This document shows positions 26,290-34,143 of a DNA stretch of 59,057 bases, in pieces. A program made the translations under genes and the position numbers. The DNA comes from an uncultured Bacteroidales bacterium (GTDB lineage: Bacteria > Bacteroidota > Bacteroidia > Bacteroidales > Bacteroidaceae). The notes under the pieces are model-generated. The model was not told where the DNA came from and did not search any database. It saw only the letters and a list, made by a program, of their open reading frames with translations. The first letter of the stretch is position 1. Every line of letters starts with the position of its first letter. The stretch lies in contig CACYOC010000013.1 in the NCBI GenBank assembly GCA_902775975.1, forward strand, positions 1 through 59,057, read 5' to 3'.

Positions 26290-27306
26290 TTACTTGATTC
26301 CCCTGTCGTTCAGGGCTTTAGCATAGCGGCTGGCATTCTTCTGGTGCTCCGAGTAAGTAGTGGCAAAGTTGTGGGTACCGGAGAAATCCTCCTTGGCACA
26401 CATATAAAGATAAGAATGCTCTACCGGACTCAGCACGGCATCAATGCCTCGTATGCTGGCAATCTTGATAGGACCAGGAGGCAATCCTTCGTAGCGATAG
26501 GTGTTATAGGGCGAGTCCGTTTGCAACATGTTACGATAGATGCGTTTCAGTTCAAACTGCCGCAAGGCAAACTTGATAGTAGGGTCTGCCTGCAGTGGCA
26601 TGTTTTGTGCCAGACGGTTCAGGTACATACCGGCTATCATGGGTTTCTCGGCATTGTTTGACGTTTCTTCGTCGATGATACTGGCCAGGGTACACACCTC
26701 GTTGGGCGTCAGTCCTAAGCGGTTGGCTTTCGCCTGACGGTCGCCTAACCAAAAGTCGTCGTGCTCCTTCTTCATGCGTTTCAGGAAAGCTTCTACGCTG
26801 ACGTTCCAGTATAGGTCGTAAGTGTTTGGAACAAACATGGCGCTGATGGTACAGGTGTCGTAGCCCAACTTCTGTAGCATGGCAGAGTCGCGCAAGGCAT
26901 CGGCAATGGTGGTAGAGTCAATCATCAGCCGTTTCGATAACACAGCTGCCAGACGGTCCATGGTTCTCACTTCTGGAATGGTGACGTTGAGGCTCTTCTG
27001 TTGTCCGTTCTTTAGGTGCCGTAACACCAGAAAGGCTCCTTCATAGGGCTCAATGGCGTAACGGCCCGTACGTATGTGGTTGCCGTAGTCGGTGTGACGC
27101 ATCAGGATACTCAGTCCTGTGGTGCGGCCGAAAGCGCTTACTTTGTTGAGTACAGAATCCTGTGTGTCATCCTCGTCAACATAAATGAATTGCGTGTCGT
27201 CAGCATGTGAAACAGGGATGAATAGGGTAAAAAGAGCCAGTAGCAGAATGATGACGATGCCACTTCCTGCTATATATAAATAGGTACGTGCGTTAAACGT
27301 TTTCAT
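26290..27306 (-). CDS. mltG: Endolytic murein transglycosylase MltG
   Basis: A 338-residue YceG-family protein. The N-terminal membrane anchor (about residues 10-29) is followed by a periplasmic domain. The catalytic glutamate lies in ASIIDEETSN, with MFVPNTYDLYWN before it and SPYNTYRYEGLPPGPI after it, all characteristic of MltG. It cleaves nascent glycan strands at the inner membrane and is thought to end peptidoglycan synthesis. A TACCTTTG box (27337-27330) lies 24 nt before the start, divergent from malQ. Confidence 0.95.
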   Translation of the reverse strand: MKTFNARTYLYIAGSGIVIILLLALFTLFIPVSHADDTQFIYVDEDDTQDSVLNKVSAFGRTTGLSILMRHTDYGNHIRTGRYAIEPYEGAFLVLRHLKNGQQKSLNVTIPEVRTMDRLAAVLSKRLMIDSTTIADALRDSAMLQKLGYDTCTISAMFVPNTYDLYWNVSVEAFLKRMKKEHDDFWLGDRQAKANRLGLTPNEVCTLASIIDEETSNNAEKPMIAGMYLNRLAQNMPLQADPTIKFALRQFELKRIYRNMLQTDSPYNTYRYEGLPPGPIKIASIRGIDAVLSPVEHSYLYMCAKEDFSGTHNFATTYSEHQKNASRYAKALNDRGIK

Positions 27307-27407
27307 CTTTACTTTTGTTTTAAACGATGCAAAGGTACAAAAAAATAGATAATTGGCAACGGATATTTAATAAATATTTCGTACCTTTGCAAAAACAATA
27401 CTAAATT
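27307..27407. promoter_or_regulatory. Divergent mltG/malQ promoter region
   Basis: A minus-strand TACCTTTG at 27330-27337 serves mltG. A plus-strand TACCTTTG at 27382-27389 serves malQ, 19 nt before its start codon. The 44 bp between the boxes are AT-rich. Confidence 0.7.
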
Positions 27408-30149
27408 ATGAAACTGAAGTTCTCTATTCACTATCATACGGCATGGGGTGAGAGCCTTCATATCTGTCTGGATTTTCACAGGCAGGACGGTACCGTTAGG
27501 CGTCAGCATCTGATGATGCAGACCAGCGACGGTGAGCTGTGGACGCTTGAAACGGCTGCCATGGTGAGCCGCCAGCATCCCGTTTCACATATCGTCTATC
27601 ACTATCAGGTGGAGAATGAACGTGGTGATGTGCTGCGGCAAGAGTGGCAACTGGTGCCCCGTATTTACTTCTTCGATGCCTCGCAGGACTATGTCTTTCC
27701 TGACCAGTGGCGTGAGCGTCCGTTGCCGTTTCATCTCTATAGCAATGCCTATCTGACGACGGTTCATGGTCGTCGTGACGAAGTTGTCGAGGCACTTCGC
27801 CTGCCCCTGTTCCGCCGCACCGTTATTTTCCGCGTCTCGGCACCGCAGGTCAAACCCGGCCATTCGGTAGCTATCTGTGGCAGTCATCCTGCCTTAGGCT
27901 CATGGAATGTGTCTCGTTATCTTCAGATGCAGTATGCCGGACAGCACGAATGGATGCTTTCTGTCAACGCCATGGGATGGCTGTTGCCGATAGAGTATAA
28001 ATATGTCATTGTCGATGACGAGACGCATGCCGTCGTCTGCTGGGAAGAAGGTGATAATAGGGTGATAACTGCTGAAGGTTGGGCATCGGATAATACCTAC
28101 AATCCTCTCATAGAGACTAATAACCACCACCTATCACCCTCCACCCACCAACCAACATCCAATACCCAATTGGCAGAAGGTCAGGTGTTGGTACTTTATG
28201 GTGACGGACTGCGGGTATGTGAAGAACAGTGGCGTGCGGCAGGAGTCTGTGTTCCCGTCTTTTCGCTGCGTTCGGAGCATAGCTATGGTGTTGGCGACTT
28301 CGGTGACCTGCGCCGGTTTGTCGATTGGGCTGTAGCCACGGGTATGAAGGTCATCCAGTTGCTGCCCGTCAACGACACTACACGTTTTCACCATTGGGGC
28401 GACTCCTGTCCTTATAACGTCAGCAGCGCTTTTGCACTCCATCCGCACTACGTCGATTTGGAGGCGGCAGGGACCTTGCGCTCCAAGGAGAAGATGACGC
28501 AGTTCCTGCGTCGCCGGCAGGAGCTCAACGCCTTGTCTGAAAGTGACTATGAGGCTGTTGACCGTGTCAAGACAGAATACTTGAAACAGCTCTTTGCCGA
28601 ACAGGGAAAACGGGTGCTGGAGTCAACGGAAGGAAAAGCTTTCGTTCACGACAACGAAGAGTGGCTTAAACCTTATGCCGAGTATTATGCCAAGAGCTTT
28701 GGGGCAGGTCTCGATGATTCCAAATCTCCCTCCCTTGGGGAGGGCTCAGGGGTGGGCTACCCCTTCGTCTGCTTTGTTCAGTTCCTTCTGCACACACAGC
28801 TGAAGGAAGCTGCCGACTATGCTCGCAGCAAGGGCATCGTGCTGAAGGGTGATTTGCCCATCGGACTCTGCCGACAGAGTGTGGAGGTGCGCCAGCATCC
28901 TGAGTTCTTCCATTTAGACTCACAGACAGGAGCACCGCCTGACAGTTTTTCCAAGCAGGGACAGAACTGGGAGTTTCCTACCTATCAATGGAGTGAAGAC
29001 CTGCTGCAGATGCAGCGACAGCGGCTTGCCCACATGGCACAGTATTTCGACGCAGTCCGTTTGGATCATGTGCTGGGTTATTTCCGCATCTGGGAGATTC
29101 CCTCTGATGCCGTCTATGGCGTGCTGGGGCACTACTCGCCATCGTTGCCGCTGACCATCGATGAGATAGAGTATTTCGGACTGCCGTTCCGCAAGGGGTT
29201 CTTTACCCGTCCTTTCATCAACGACAAACTCATCGACCGTCTCTTCGGCATCCATGCCCAGTACGTTCGGGAAAACTACCTGCAACCGACGGCCTATCAC
29301 CTGTACGACCTCGTTGATGAGGTGAGTACCCAGCGGAAGGTAGCAGAGGTCTTCAGCGGACGCACCGACGAGAACAGCCTCTGGATTCGTGAAGGACTCA
29401 TGCGGCTCATCAGTAACGTCCTCTTTGTCGAAGACCCTCGGCAGCCGGAGATGTACCATCCTCGCATCGACGTCATCAACGAACCTGTCTTTGAGGCACT
29501 GTCGGCAGACGAGAAGGATGCCTTCCGACGGCTTTACGACAACTACTTCACAGTGCGCCATCATGACTTCTGGCGACAGCAGGCGCTGCATCGGCTGGCT
29601 GCCGTCATGCGTGGTTCACGAATGCTGTTCTGTGCCGAGGACTTGGGCTTGCAACCCGACTGTGTGGCACCCGTACTCGACGAACTGCGCATCTTGACGC
29701 TAGAGATACAACAGCTGCCCAAGCACTATGGCTTCGAATATACCCATCTGGAGGCGATGCCCATCCGCTCGGTATGCACCATCACCACTCACGACATGGC
29801 ACCGCTGCGCCTTTGGTGGGAGGAGAACCCCGAGCGCCGACAGCGTTATTATGTCAGCATGTTGCAGAAAGAGGGTAGGGCTCCCGTGCAACTGCCACCG
29901 CATCTTGCCGAGGAGATAATAGCCCGCCACCTCTATTGTCCCTCCATGTTCTGCATTCTGCAGTTGCAGGACTGGCTGTCGATGGATAGCGAACTGCGCT
30001 CAAACCGTCCGCAGATGGAACGCATCAATACCCCCAGCGATGTGCATAACCGCTGGCAGTATCGTATGCACCTCACCATCGAGCAGCTCTTGGAGGCCTC
30101 GCGTTATAATAATAAGGTGAAGACCATGATCAGTCGCAGCAAACGATGA
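27408..30149 (+). CDS. malQ: 4-alpha-glucanotransferase with two starch-binding domains
   Basis: A 913-residue GH77 amylomaltase of the DPE2-like architecture. Two N-terminal CBM20-like domains (residues about 1-100 and 135-225; the second has SVAICGSHPALGSWN) precede the catalytic barrel. Catalytic residues are visible in AVRLDHVLGYFRIWEIP (nucleophile Asp), FCAEDLGLQP (acid/base Glu) and TTHDMAPLRLWW (Asp). It transfers alpha-1,4-glucan segments between maltodextrins in starch or glycogen use. Two nucleotide-repeat inserts interrupt poorly conserved positions, at about residues 238-254 and 438-452. It overlaps gph by 4 bp. Confidence 0.96.
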   Translation: MKLKFSIHYHTAWGESLHICLDFHRQDGTVRRQHLMMQTSDGELWTLETAAMVSRQHPVSHIVYHYQVENERGDVLRQEWQLVPRIYFFDASQDYVFPDQWRERPLPFHLYSNAYLTTVHGRRDEVVEALRLPLFRRTVIFRVSAPQVKPGHSVAICGSHPALGSWNVSRYLQMQYAGQHEWMLSVNAMGWLLPIEYKYVIVDDETHAVVCWEEGDNRVITAEGWASDNTYNPLIETNNHHLSPSTHQPTSNTQLAEGQVLVLYGDGLRVCEEQWRAAGVCVPVFSLRSEHSYGVGDFGDLRRFVDWAVATGMKVIQLLPVNDTTRFHHWGDSCPYNVSSAFALHPHYVDLEAAGTLRSKEKMTQFLRRRQELNALSESDYEAVDRVKTEYLKQLFAEQGKRVLESTEGKAFVHDNEEWLKPYAEYYAKSFGAGLDDSKSPSLGEGSGVGYPFVCFVQFLLHTQLKEAADYARSKGIVLKGDLPIGLCRQSVEVRQHPEFFHLDSQTGAPPDSFSKQGQNWEFPTYQWSEDLLQMQRQRLAHMAQYFDAVRLDHVLGYFRIWEIPSDAVYGVLGHYSPSLPLTIDEIEYFGLPFRKGFFTRPFINDKLIDRLFGIHAQYVRENYLQPTAYHLYDLVDEVSTQRKVAEVFSGRTDENSLWIREGLMRLISNVLFVEDPRQPEMYHPRIDVINEPVFEALSADEKDAFRRLYDNYFTVRHHDFWRQQALHRLAAVMRGSRMLFCAEDLGLQPDCVAPVLDELRILTLEIQQLPKHYGFEYTHLEAMPIRSVCTITTHDMAPLRLWWEENPERRQRYYVSMLQKEGRAPVQLPPHLAEEIIARHLYCPSMFCILQLQDWLSMDSELRSNRPQMERINTPSDVHNRWQYRMHLTIEQLLEASRYNNKVKTMISRSKR
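28121..28169. repeat. In-frame heptad repeat within malQ
   Basis: Seven consecutive degenerate 7-bp units of consensus CAMCCAA (for example CACCCAC, CAACCAA) encode a Thr/Asn/His/Ser/Pro/Gln-rich linker. The linker joins the second starch-binding domain to the catalytic domain. Similar heptads of other sequence occur in aguA. Confidence 0.8.
28720..28762. repeat. GC-rich palindromic insert within malQ
   Basis: CCCTCCC, a 3-nt loop and GGGAGGG (28728-28744) form a perfect hairpin, continued by a GGGGTGGG-type segment. It is in frame and encodes a Ser/Gly/Pro-rich stretch. The sequence resembles the arms of the 119-bp element in the sigma factor gene at 31924-32042. Confidence 0.75.
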
Positions 30150-30802
30150 AATACAATACTTATATCTTCGACCTCGACGGAACACTATTAGACACGTTGC
30201 AGGACTTGGCGAATAGCGTTAACTATGCTCTGCGACAATATGGGCTGCCTGAGCATTCGTTAGACGATGTGCGTCGCTTTGTTGGAAACGGAGTGCGACT
30301 GCTCATGGAGCGTGCCGTCCCTGATGGAGCGCAGCATCCGCAGTTCGAAGCCGTCTTTGCCACCTTCCGCCAGCACTACATGGAGCACTCGCTGGACACG
30401 ACCCGTCCATACGAAGGCATCGTGGAAACTATCCACGAACTGAAGCAGCGCGGTTGTCGCCTAGCGGTGGTCAGCAACAAGATGATGGCTGCCACCCAGG
30501 AACTCGTTGCCCACTTCTTTCCGGAGATAGAGGTGGCTATTGGCGAGCACGAGGCGGCAGGCATCCGTAAGAAACCGGCTCCCGATACCGTTTATGAGGC
30601 CCTGCGCCAGTTGGGGCTTGTGGTCGGCGGTCTCCCCGCCGACGCTGTCTATGTCGGCGACAGTGACGTTGACATAGCGACGGCTCGCAATAGCGGGCTT
30701 CCCTGCATCAGCGTGCTGTGGGGCTTCCGCGACAAGCCGTTCCTGCTGGAGCATGGTGCGACGACCTTTGTTTCTACTCCCCAAGAACTGTTGACAATAT
30801 GA
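30146..30802 (+). CDS. gph: HAD-family phosphoglycolate phosphatase-like hydrolase
   Basis: A 218-residue HAD phosphatase with motif I FDLDGTLLDT at the N-terminus, motif II VVSNK, motif III lysine in AAGIRKKPAPD and motif IV VGDSDVDIATA. The cap type and length match Gph/PGPase-like enzymes, which hydrolyse 2-phosphoglycolate or related phosphate esters. It overlaps malQ by 4 bp and the next gene by 4 bp (ATGA), so all three are probably on one mRNA. Substrate specificity is inferred only. Confidence 0.88.
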   Translation: MKYNTYIFDLDGTLLDTLQDLANSVNYALRQYGLPEHSLDDVRRFVGNGVRLLMERAVPDGAQHPQFEAVFATFRQHYMEHSLDTTRPYEGIVETIHELKQRGCRLAVVSNKMMAATQELVAHFFPEIEVAIGEHEAAGIRKKPAPDTVYEALRQLGLVVGGLPADAVYVGDSDVDIATARNSGLPCISVLWGFRDKPFLLEHGATTFVSTPQELLTI

Positions 30803-31359
30803 TGAAAAGACTCTTGATAACTGGGTGCTGGCTGTTGGCGGCACAATGGCTGACGGCACAGCCGGCAGGTGTGCAACTGGACACCCTGCAGGTGCAGCAT
30901 ATCGATTTCCAGGGACGCTCCCAGCAGGGCGTCATCATCTGCAATACGGCAATTGCCAAGGACTTGCAGGAGATATTCGCAGAGCTGTACCGTCAGAAAT
31001 ATCCCATCGAGCGCATCCGTCCCATTTCCGACTATGACAATGACGACGAGCGCTCCATGCAGGCTAACAACACCTCTTGCTACTGCTACCGCCCCATTGC
31101 CGGCAGCACGAAACTGTCGAACCATGCCCGAGGAATGGCCATCGACATCAATCCGCTGTACAATCCCTGTGTTCGCAGAAAGAAAGACGGCACGTTGAAG
31201 GTTGAACCTGCTACAGGCCGTCCGTATGTTGACCGTTCGAAGTCATTCAAGTACAAGATTACCACCAACGACCTCTGCTACCGCCTCTTTCTCCAGCACG
31301 GTTTCCGCTGGGGCGGCTCCTGGCGCACCCTCAAGGACTATCAGCACTTCGAGAAGTAA
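30799..31359 (+). CDS. Exported M15-family peptidase (D,D- or L,D-type)
   Basis: About 186 residues with a signal peptide (MKRLLITGCWLLAAQWLTAQ). Peptidase M15 zinc-site motifs are present: SNHARGMAIDIN (His and Asp ligands) and DYQHFE with the C-terminal His, with WGGSW between them. The enzyme is predicted to cut peptidoglycan stem peptides in the periplasm. The start at 30799 overlaps the gph stop; an earlier ATG at 30718 lies inside gph and is unlikely. The exact bond cleaved cannot be read from sequence. Confidence 0.88.
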   Translation: MMKRLLITGCWLLAAQWLTAQPAGVQLDTLQVQHIDFQGRSQQGVIICNTAIAKDLQEIFAELYRQKYPIERIRPISDYDNDDERSMQANNTSCYCYRPIAGSTKLSNHARGMAIDINPLYNPCVRRKKDGTLKVEPATGRPYVDRSKSFKYKITTNDLCYRLFLQHGFRWGGSWRTLKDYQHFEK

Positions 31360-31398
31360 CTATTCAGAAGAGAACTGTTGTCCTTTCGGTCAGAGTGT

Positions 31399-31737
31399 TT
31401 AGAGATTGTCTGCGTTGCGGAGCAGGAGCTCGCCGGTGCCGACGAAGAAGAGACCGAAGAATATGGCGAGCAACATGAGCATGTTGGTAGTGAATGTCTG
31501 TGAGGCGATGGCTTGCAGCATGTCTTCAAAGTGAATGAAGAGCTGTTCCCAACCTCGGAAGACGATGAACAGCACCACGAAGAAGGTGATGCAGAAGGGT
31601 GTCCACAGTCTGAAGAACCAACCTGTACGGGCTGGCAACTGCCGCATGACGCGCTCCGTAAAACCGTTGTCGGCTATCTGCTCATGGGCGGTATCGCTGA
31701 AAAACTGTTGTAGCAAGTGTTCGTTATCTTCTGTCAT
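31399..31737 (-). CDS. Small two-helix membrane protein, possible anti-sigma partner
   Basis: A 112-residue protein with a charged N-terminal domain of about 40 residues (DNEHLLQQFFSDTAHEQIADNGFTERVMRQLP) and two membrane helices (TPFCITFFVVLFIVF; TTNMLMLLAIFFGLFFVG). Its start overlaps the end of the ECF sigma gene by 14 bp. The cytosolic head plus membrane helices and the coupling to the sigma gene suggest an anti-sigma role, which is inference. No zinc-binding ZAS motif is visible. Confidence 0.75.
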   Translation of the reverse strand: MTEDNEHLLQQFFSDTAHEQIADNGFTERVMRQLPARTGWFFRLWTPFCITFFVVLFIVFRGWEQLFIHFEDMLQAIASQTFTTNMLMLLAIFFGLFFVGTGELLLRNADNL

Positions 31738-32314
31738 ATCCGTTCTGTCTTAAATAGTTTGCTAATTTTTCTTTGCCTCTTGAGAGGTGCGACTTTACCG
31801 TTCCCTCTTTCAGATGGGTTATCTTTGCAATGGCAGCAATGTCGTAGCCGTCGATGAGCTGCAGGGTGATGCATGTGCGTTCGTCGGGCTTTAGGAGCGC
31901 CAGGGCAGCGTAGAGGTCCATTTGAAGACCCACCTCCAGCCCCTCCCTATTAAGGAGGGGAGTAGTTACTTCTGTTATAGCATTTCCACCTTGATTGTAT
32001 TTGCGCCCCTCCATCACAGGGAGGAGTTGGGGGTGGGTCTTCTCTTTTCTCGTATAGTCGTAGAACACGTTGTAGGCGATGCGCATGAGCCACGTCTGAA
32101 AGGACGACAGCCCGTGGAAGGAACCGATATTGGTATAGGCCTTGATAAACGTGTCTTGTGCCAGATCGTCGCTCAACTGACTATCGCCTAGCGTCTGATG
32201 CAGGAAGAACCTGCGAACAGGTGACTGATAGCGGCGCACGAGCTGGTCGAAAGCCCGTTGGTTGCCGAACAGCGTCACCTGTGCAACGAGGGAGAGGTCA
32301 GTGAGCAGAGCCAT
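31724..32314 (-). CDS. ECF RNA polymerase sigma factor
   Basis: A 196-residue sigma-70 family protein. Region 2 is visible in AFDQLVRRYQSPVRRFF, DDLAQDTFIKAY and SFQTWLMRIAYNVFYDY, and region 4 in CITLQLIDGYDIAAIAKITHLKEGTVKSHLSRGKEKL. The linker between them (about residues 91-131) is much longer than usual because it is encoded by a 119-bp inverted-repeat element (31924-32042). The frame is kept, so the factor is probably functional. It is flanked by two membrane protein genes on the same strand. Confidence 0.93.
   Translation of the reverse strand: MALLTDLSLVAQVTLFGNQRAFDQLVRRYQSPVRRFFLHQTLGDSQLSDDLAQDTFIKAYTNIGSFHGLSSFQTWLMRIAYNVFYDYTRKEKTHPQLLPVMEGRKYNQGGNAITEVTTPLLNREGLEVGLQMDLYAALALLKPDERTCITLQLIDGYDIAAIAKITHLKEGTVKSHLSRGKEKLANYLRQNGYDRR
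31924..32042. repeat. 119-bp inverted-repeat element inside the sigma factor gene
   Basis: Terminal arms of 25 bp (31924-31948 and 32018-32042, starting GAAGACCCACC and ending GGTGGGTCTTC) match at 22 of 25 positions. Each arm also contains its own small hairpin (CCCCTCC/GGAGGGG type). The element codes in frame for the inter-domain linker of the sigma factor. Confidence 0.9.
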
Positions 32315-32363
32315 TGTTCCTAAAGATTAGTCAGGTTGTTCTTGGCGGGCATGATAATCCATG

Positions 32364-32978
32364 CTACGATATAGAATGGGAATCCCTGCCGTCCTGATTC
32401 TTGCGTGCCGTCTTGGAGGCTACCACCTTGCCGAGCCCGATGCAGCACACCAGGGCGCCGATGCCGAAGCCTACTTCGCCGGCGGCATATCCGAGGAAGA
32501 ACATCAGGCCGATGCCTGCGAAGCATTGGCGCAGGCCTTTCTGATACTCGTCGTTGATATCGGCCGGTCCCTCGTTGAGCAACTTGTTGGGAATGGGCTG
32601 TCCCTGCTGAAGGGCCATCTGTGCCAGTCGCATTTTCTCCTTGCGGTTCTTGTGGAGGAAGTAGAAGAGGGCGATGATGATGAGCACCGGAGCCAACACG
32701 AAGATGATGAAGATGATGGCCAGTACGAACAGCATGCCGGCAATGTCGTTGCTGTCGAGCTTGTTAATCCACTGATTGATCATGGGACTGGGGTCCTGCA
32801 CCGTCGTGTCGTCCTGGCTGTCGTCGGCTGCCGTTGCTGTCTGACTGGTGGACGTCGTGTCCGAGTAGAGCTCAATGGCGTCCTTATTGGTAGAGTCCTG
32901 CAACTCTTCTTGTCCTGCGGCCTGTATGCCACCTGCTATCGTAAGCAGCAAGGCCAATGTCATAAATACCTTTTTCAT
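32364..32978 (-). CDS. Exported or membrane protein of unknown function (DUF6249-like)
   Basis: A 204-residue protein with a signal peptide (MKKVFMTLALLLTIAGGIQAA), an acidic Thr/Ser/Asp linker, a long membrane helix (MLFVLAIIFIIFVLAPVLIIIALFYFL), a basic cytoplasmic segment and a second hydrophobic region near the C-terminus. This layout fits the DUF6249 family of Bacteroidota. It lies 49 bp upstream of the ECF sigma gene on the same strand and may be part of its signalling operon. Function unknown. Confidence 0.75.
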   Translation of the reverse strand: MKKVFMTLALLLTIAGGIQAAGQEELQDSTNKDAIELYSDTTSTSQTATAADDSQDDTTVQDPSPMINQWINKLDSNDIAGMLFVLAIIFIIFVLAPVLIIIALFYFLHKNRKEKMRLAQMALQQGQPIPNKLLNEGPADINDEYQKGLRQCFAGIGLMFFLGYAAGEVGFGIGALVCCIGLGKVVASKTARKNQDGRDSHSIS

Positions 32979-33086
32979 ATTATTCTGTCTTTTTCGGGTT
33001 TCTTTTTGTCTGTTTGACGCAACAACGCCGTAATAAGTTGCAAAGGTAATTGTTTTTTTTATTTTTTCTTCTTTTCCTTAAAATCT

Positions 33087-33117
33087 TTTGCAAAAATGGA
33101 AATATGTTGTACCTTTG
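33087..33117 (+). promoter_or_regulatory. Bacteroidota promoter of the secreted protein gene
   Basis: TTTG (33087-33090), 19 nt, then TACCTTTG (33110-33117). Transcription should start about 16 nt before the start codon at 33138. Confidence 0.75.
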
Positions 33118-33137
33118 CAGCGTAAAATCAGAAATCA

Positions 33138-34070
33138 ATGACGAATATGAAAAAACTATTCCTGACCATCTGCCTGCTGGCAGCAGCCTTTACTGTTCAG
33201 GCACAGAATGAGACCATTACCAACGAGACCGTGCTGCAACTGCTGAGCGAGGGTTTCTCTTCGGAAGAGATTATCGGGGCGTTGGAAAACAGTACGGAGC
33301 GCACCATTTCCTACGACATCAACTACCTGCGACAGCTGAAGGCTGCCGGTGCCGATGCGACGCTGATAACCTATATCCAGAAGATTGCCAAGGTGGATTA
33401 CGGCTATGAGGGCGTATTCTGGTGGAATACCGGCGAGAAGCCCAGGAAGATGCATCGCACGCAGTTTGAGAAGGAGCAGAAAGGCTTCAATTTAGGTACT
33501 TTGGCACTGGCGGGTGCCGGTGCCCTTGTGGTGGGTTCGGCTATTGCCGGTTCCAAACCCTCTTCCGGTGTTGCTGCAGGAGCCACGGCAGGTGCCATCC
33601 TCATGATGTCGTCGGGCAAGGACGTGCAGAAACTGATGCTGCCCGGTGTGACCTCCAAGACACAGGTGGAGACGCAGAATCCCGTGTTCCGTTTCTACTT
33701 CCCCAAGCAAGACCCCAAGAGCTTTGAGAAGGCTGCCGACAACTGGTATCAGATAGTGATGAACAACATTGAGAGCCCCAACGAGTTCCAATGCGTGAAG
33801 ATGCAGGTGAAGGAGCCCAACAAGAAGGGCAAGGGCGGTCGCCGTCTGTTCCCCGATAACATGTCGTACTCGGTGGCGGGCTTCGAGGGCACCAATGCCT
33901 CCAACCGTACCATCATCGACTTTGAAATCAAGGACATCAACAACAATACCTTCGAGGTGACCTTCCCCCAAGGTCTGGAGCCCGGTGAGTATTGCTTCTT
34001 CTATAAGGGCGGTCTGGGCAGCGAGGCCTTCAAGGAGCATCCCTTCGGCTTCGACTTCACGGTGAAGTAA
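33138..34070 (+). CDS. Secreted protein of unknown function
   Basis: A 310-residue protein with a signal peptide ending near VQAQN. The mature part has a short helical domain (VLQLLSEGFSSEEIIGALENS) and a Gly/Ala-rich segment that could be a glycine-zipper membrane hairpin (TLALAGAGALVVGSAIAGS, then GVAAGATAGAILMMSSG). A beta-rich C-terminal half ends in EPGEYCFFYKGG. It may sit in the envelope. A second start three codons in (33147, MKKLFLT) is equally plausible. It is monocistronic, with its own promoter and terminator. I cannot assign a function. Confidence 0.85.
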   Translation: MTNMKKLFLTICLLAAAFTVQAQNETITNETVLQLLSEGFSSEEIIGALENSTERTISYDINYLRQLKAAGADATLITYIQKIAKVDYGYEGVFWWNTGEKPRKMHRTQFEKEQKGFNLGTLALAGAGALVVGSAIAGSKPSSGVAAGATAGAILMMSSGKDVQKLMLPGVTSKTQVETQNPVFRFYFPKQDPKSFEKAADNWYQIVMNNIESPNEFQCVKMQVKEPNKKGKGGRRLFPDNMSYSVAGFEGTNASNRTIIDFEIKDINNNTFEVTFPQGLEPGEYCFFYKGGLGSEAFKEHPFGFDFTVK

Positions 34071-34089
34071 GGGTGTAAAGGCAAGACAT

Positions 34090-34127
34090 AAAGTTGGGGA
34101 TTACCGCGGTAACCCCCAACTTTTTTT
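34090..34127. terminator. Terminator between convergent genes
   Basis: A long stem (AAAGTTGGGG on the left pairing with CCCCAACTTT, with one mismatch inside) is closed by the self-complementary TTACCGCGGTAA and followed on the plus strand by TTTTTTT. It may also stop glnN transcription from the other side. Confidence 0.9.
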
Positions 34128-34143
34128 ATCTGCTAACCTTATT

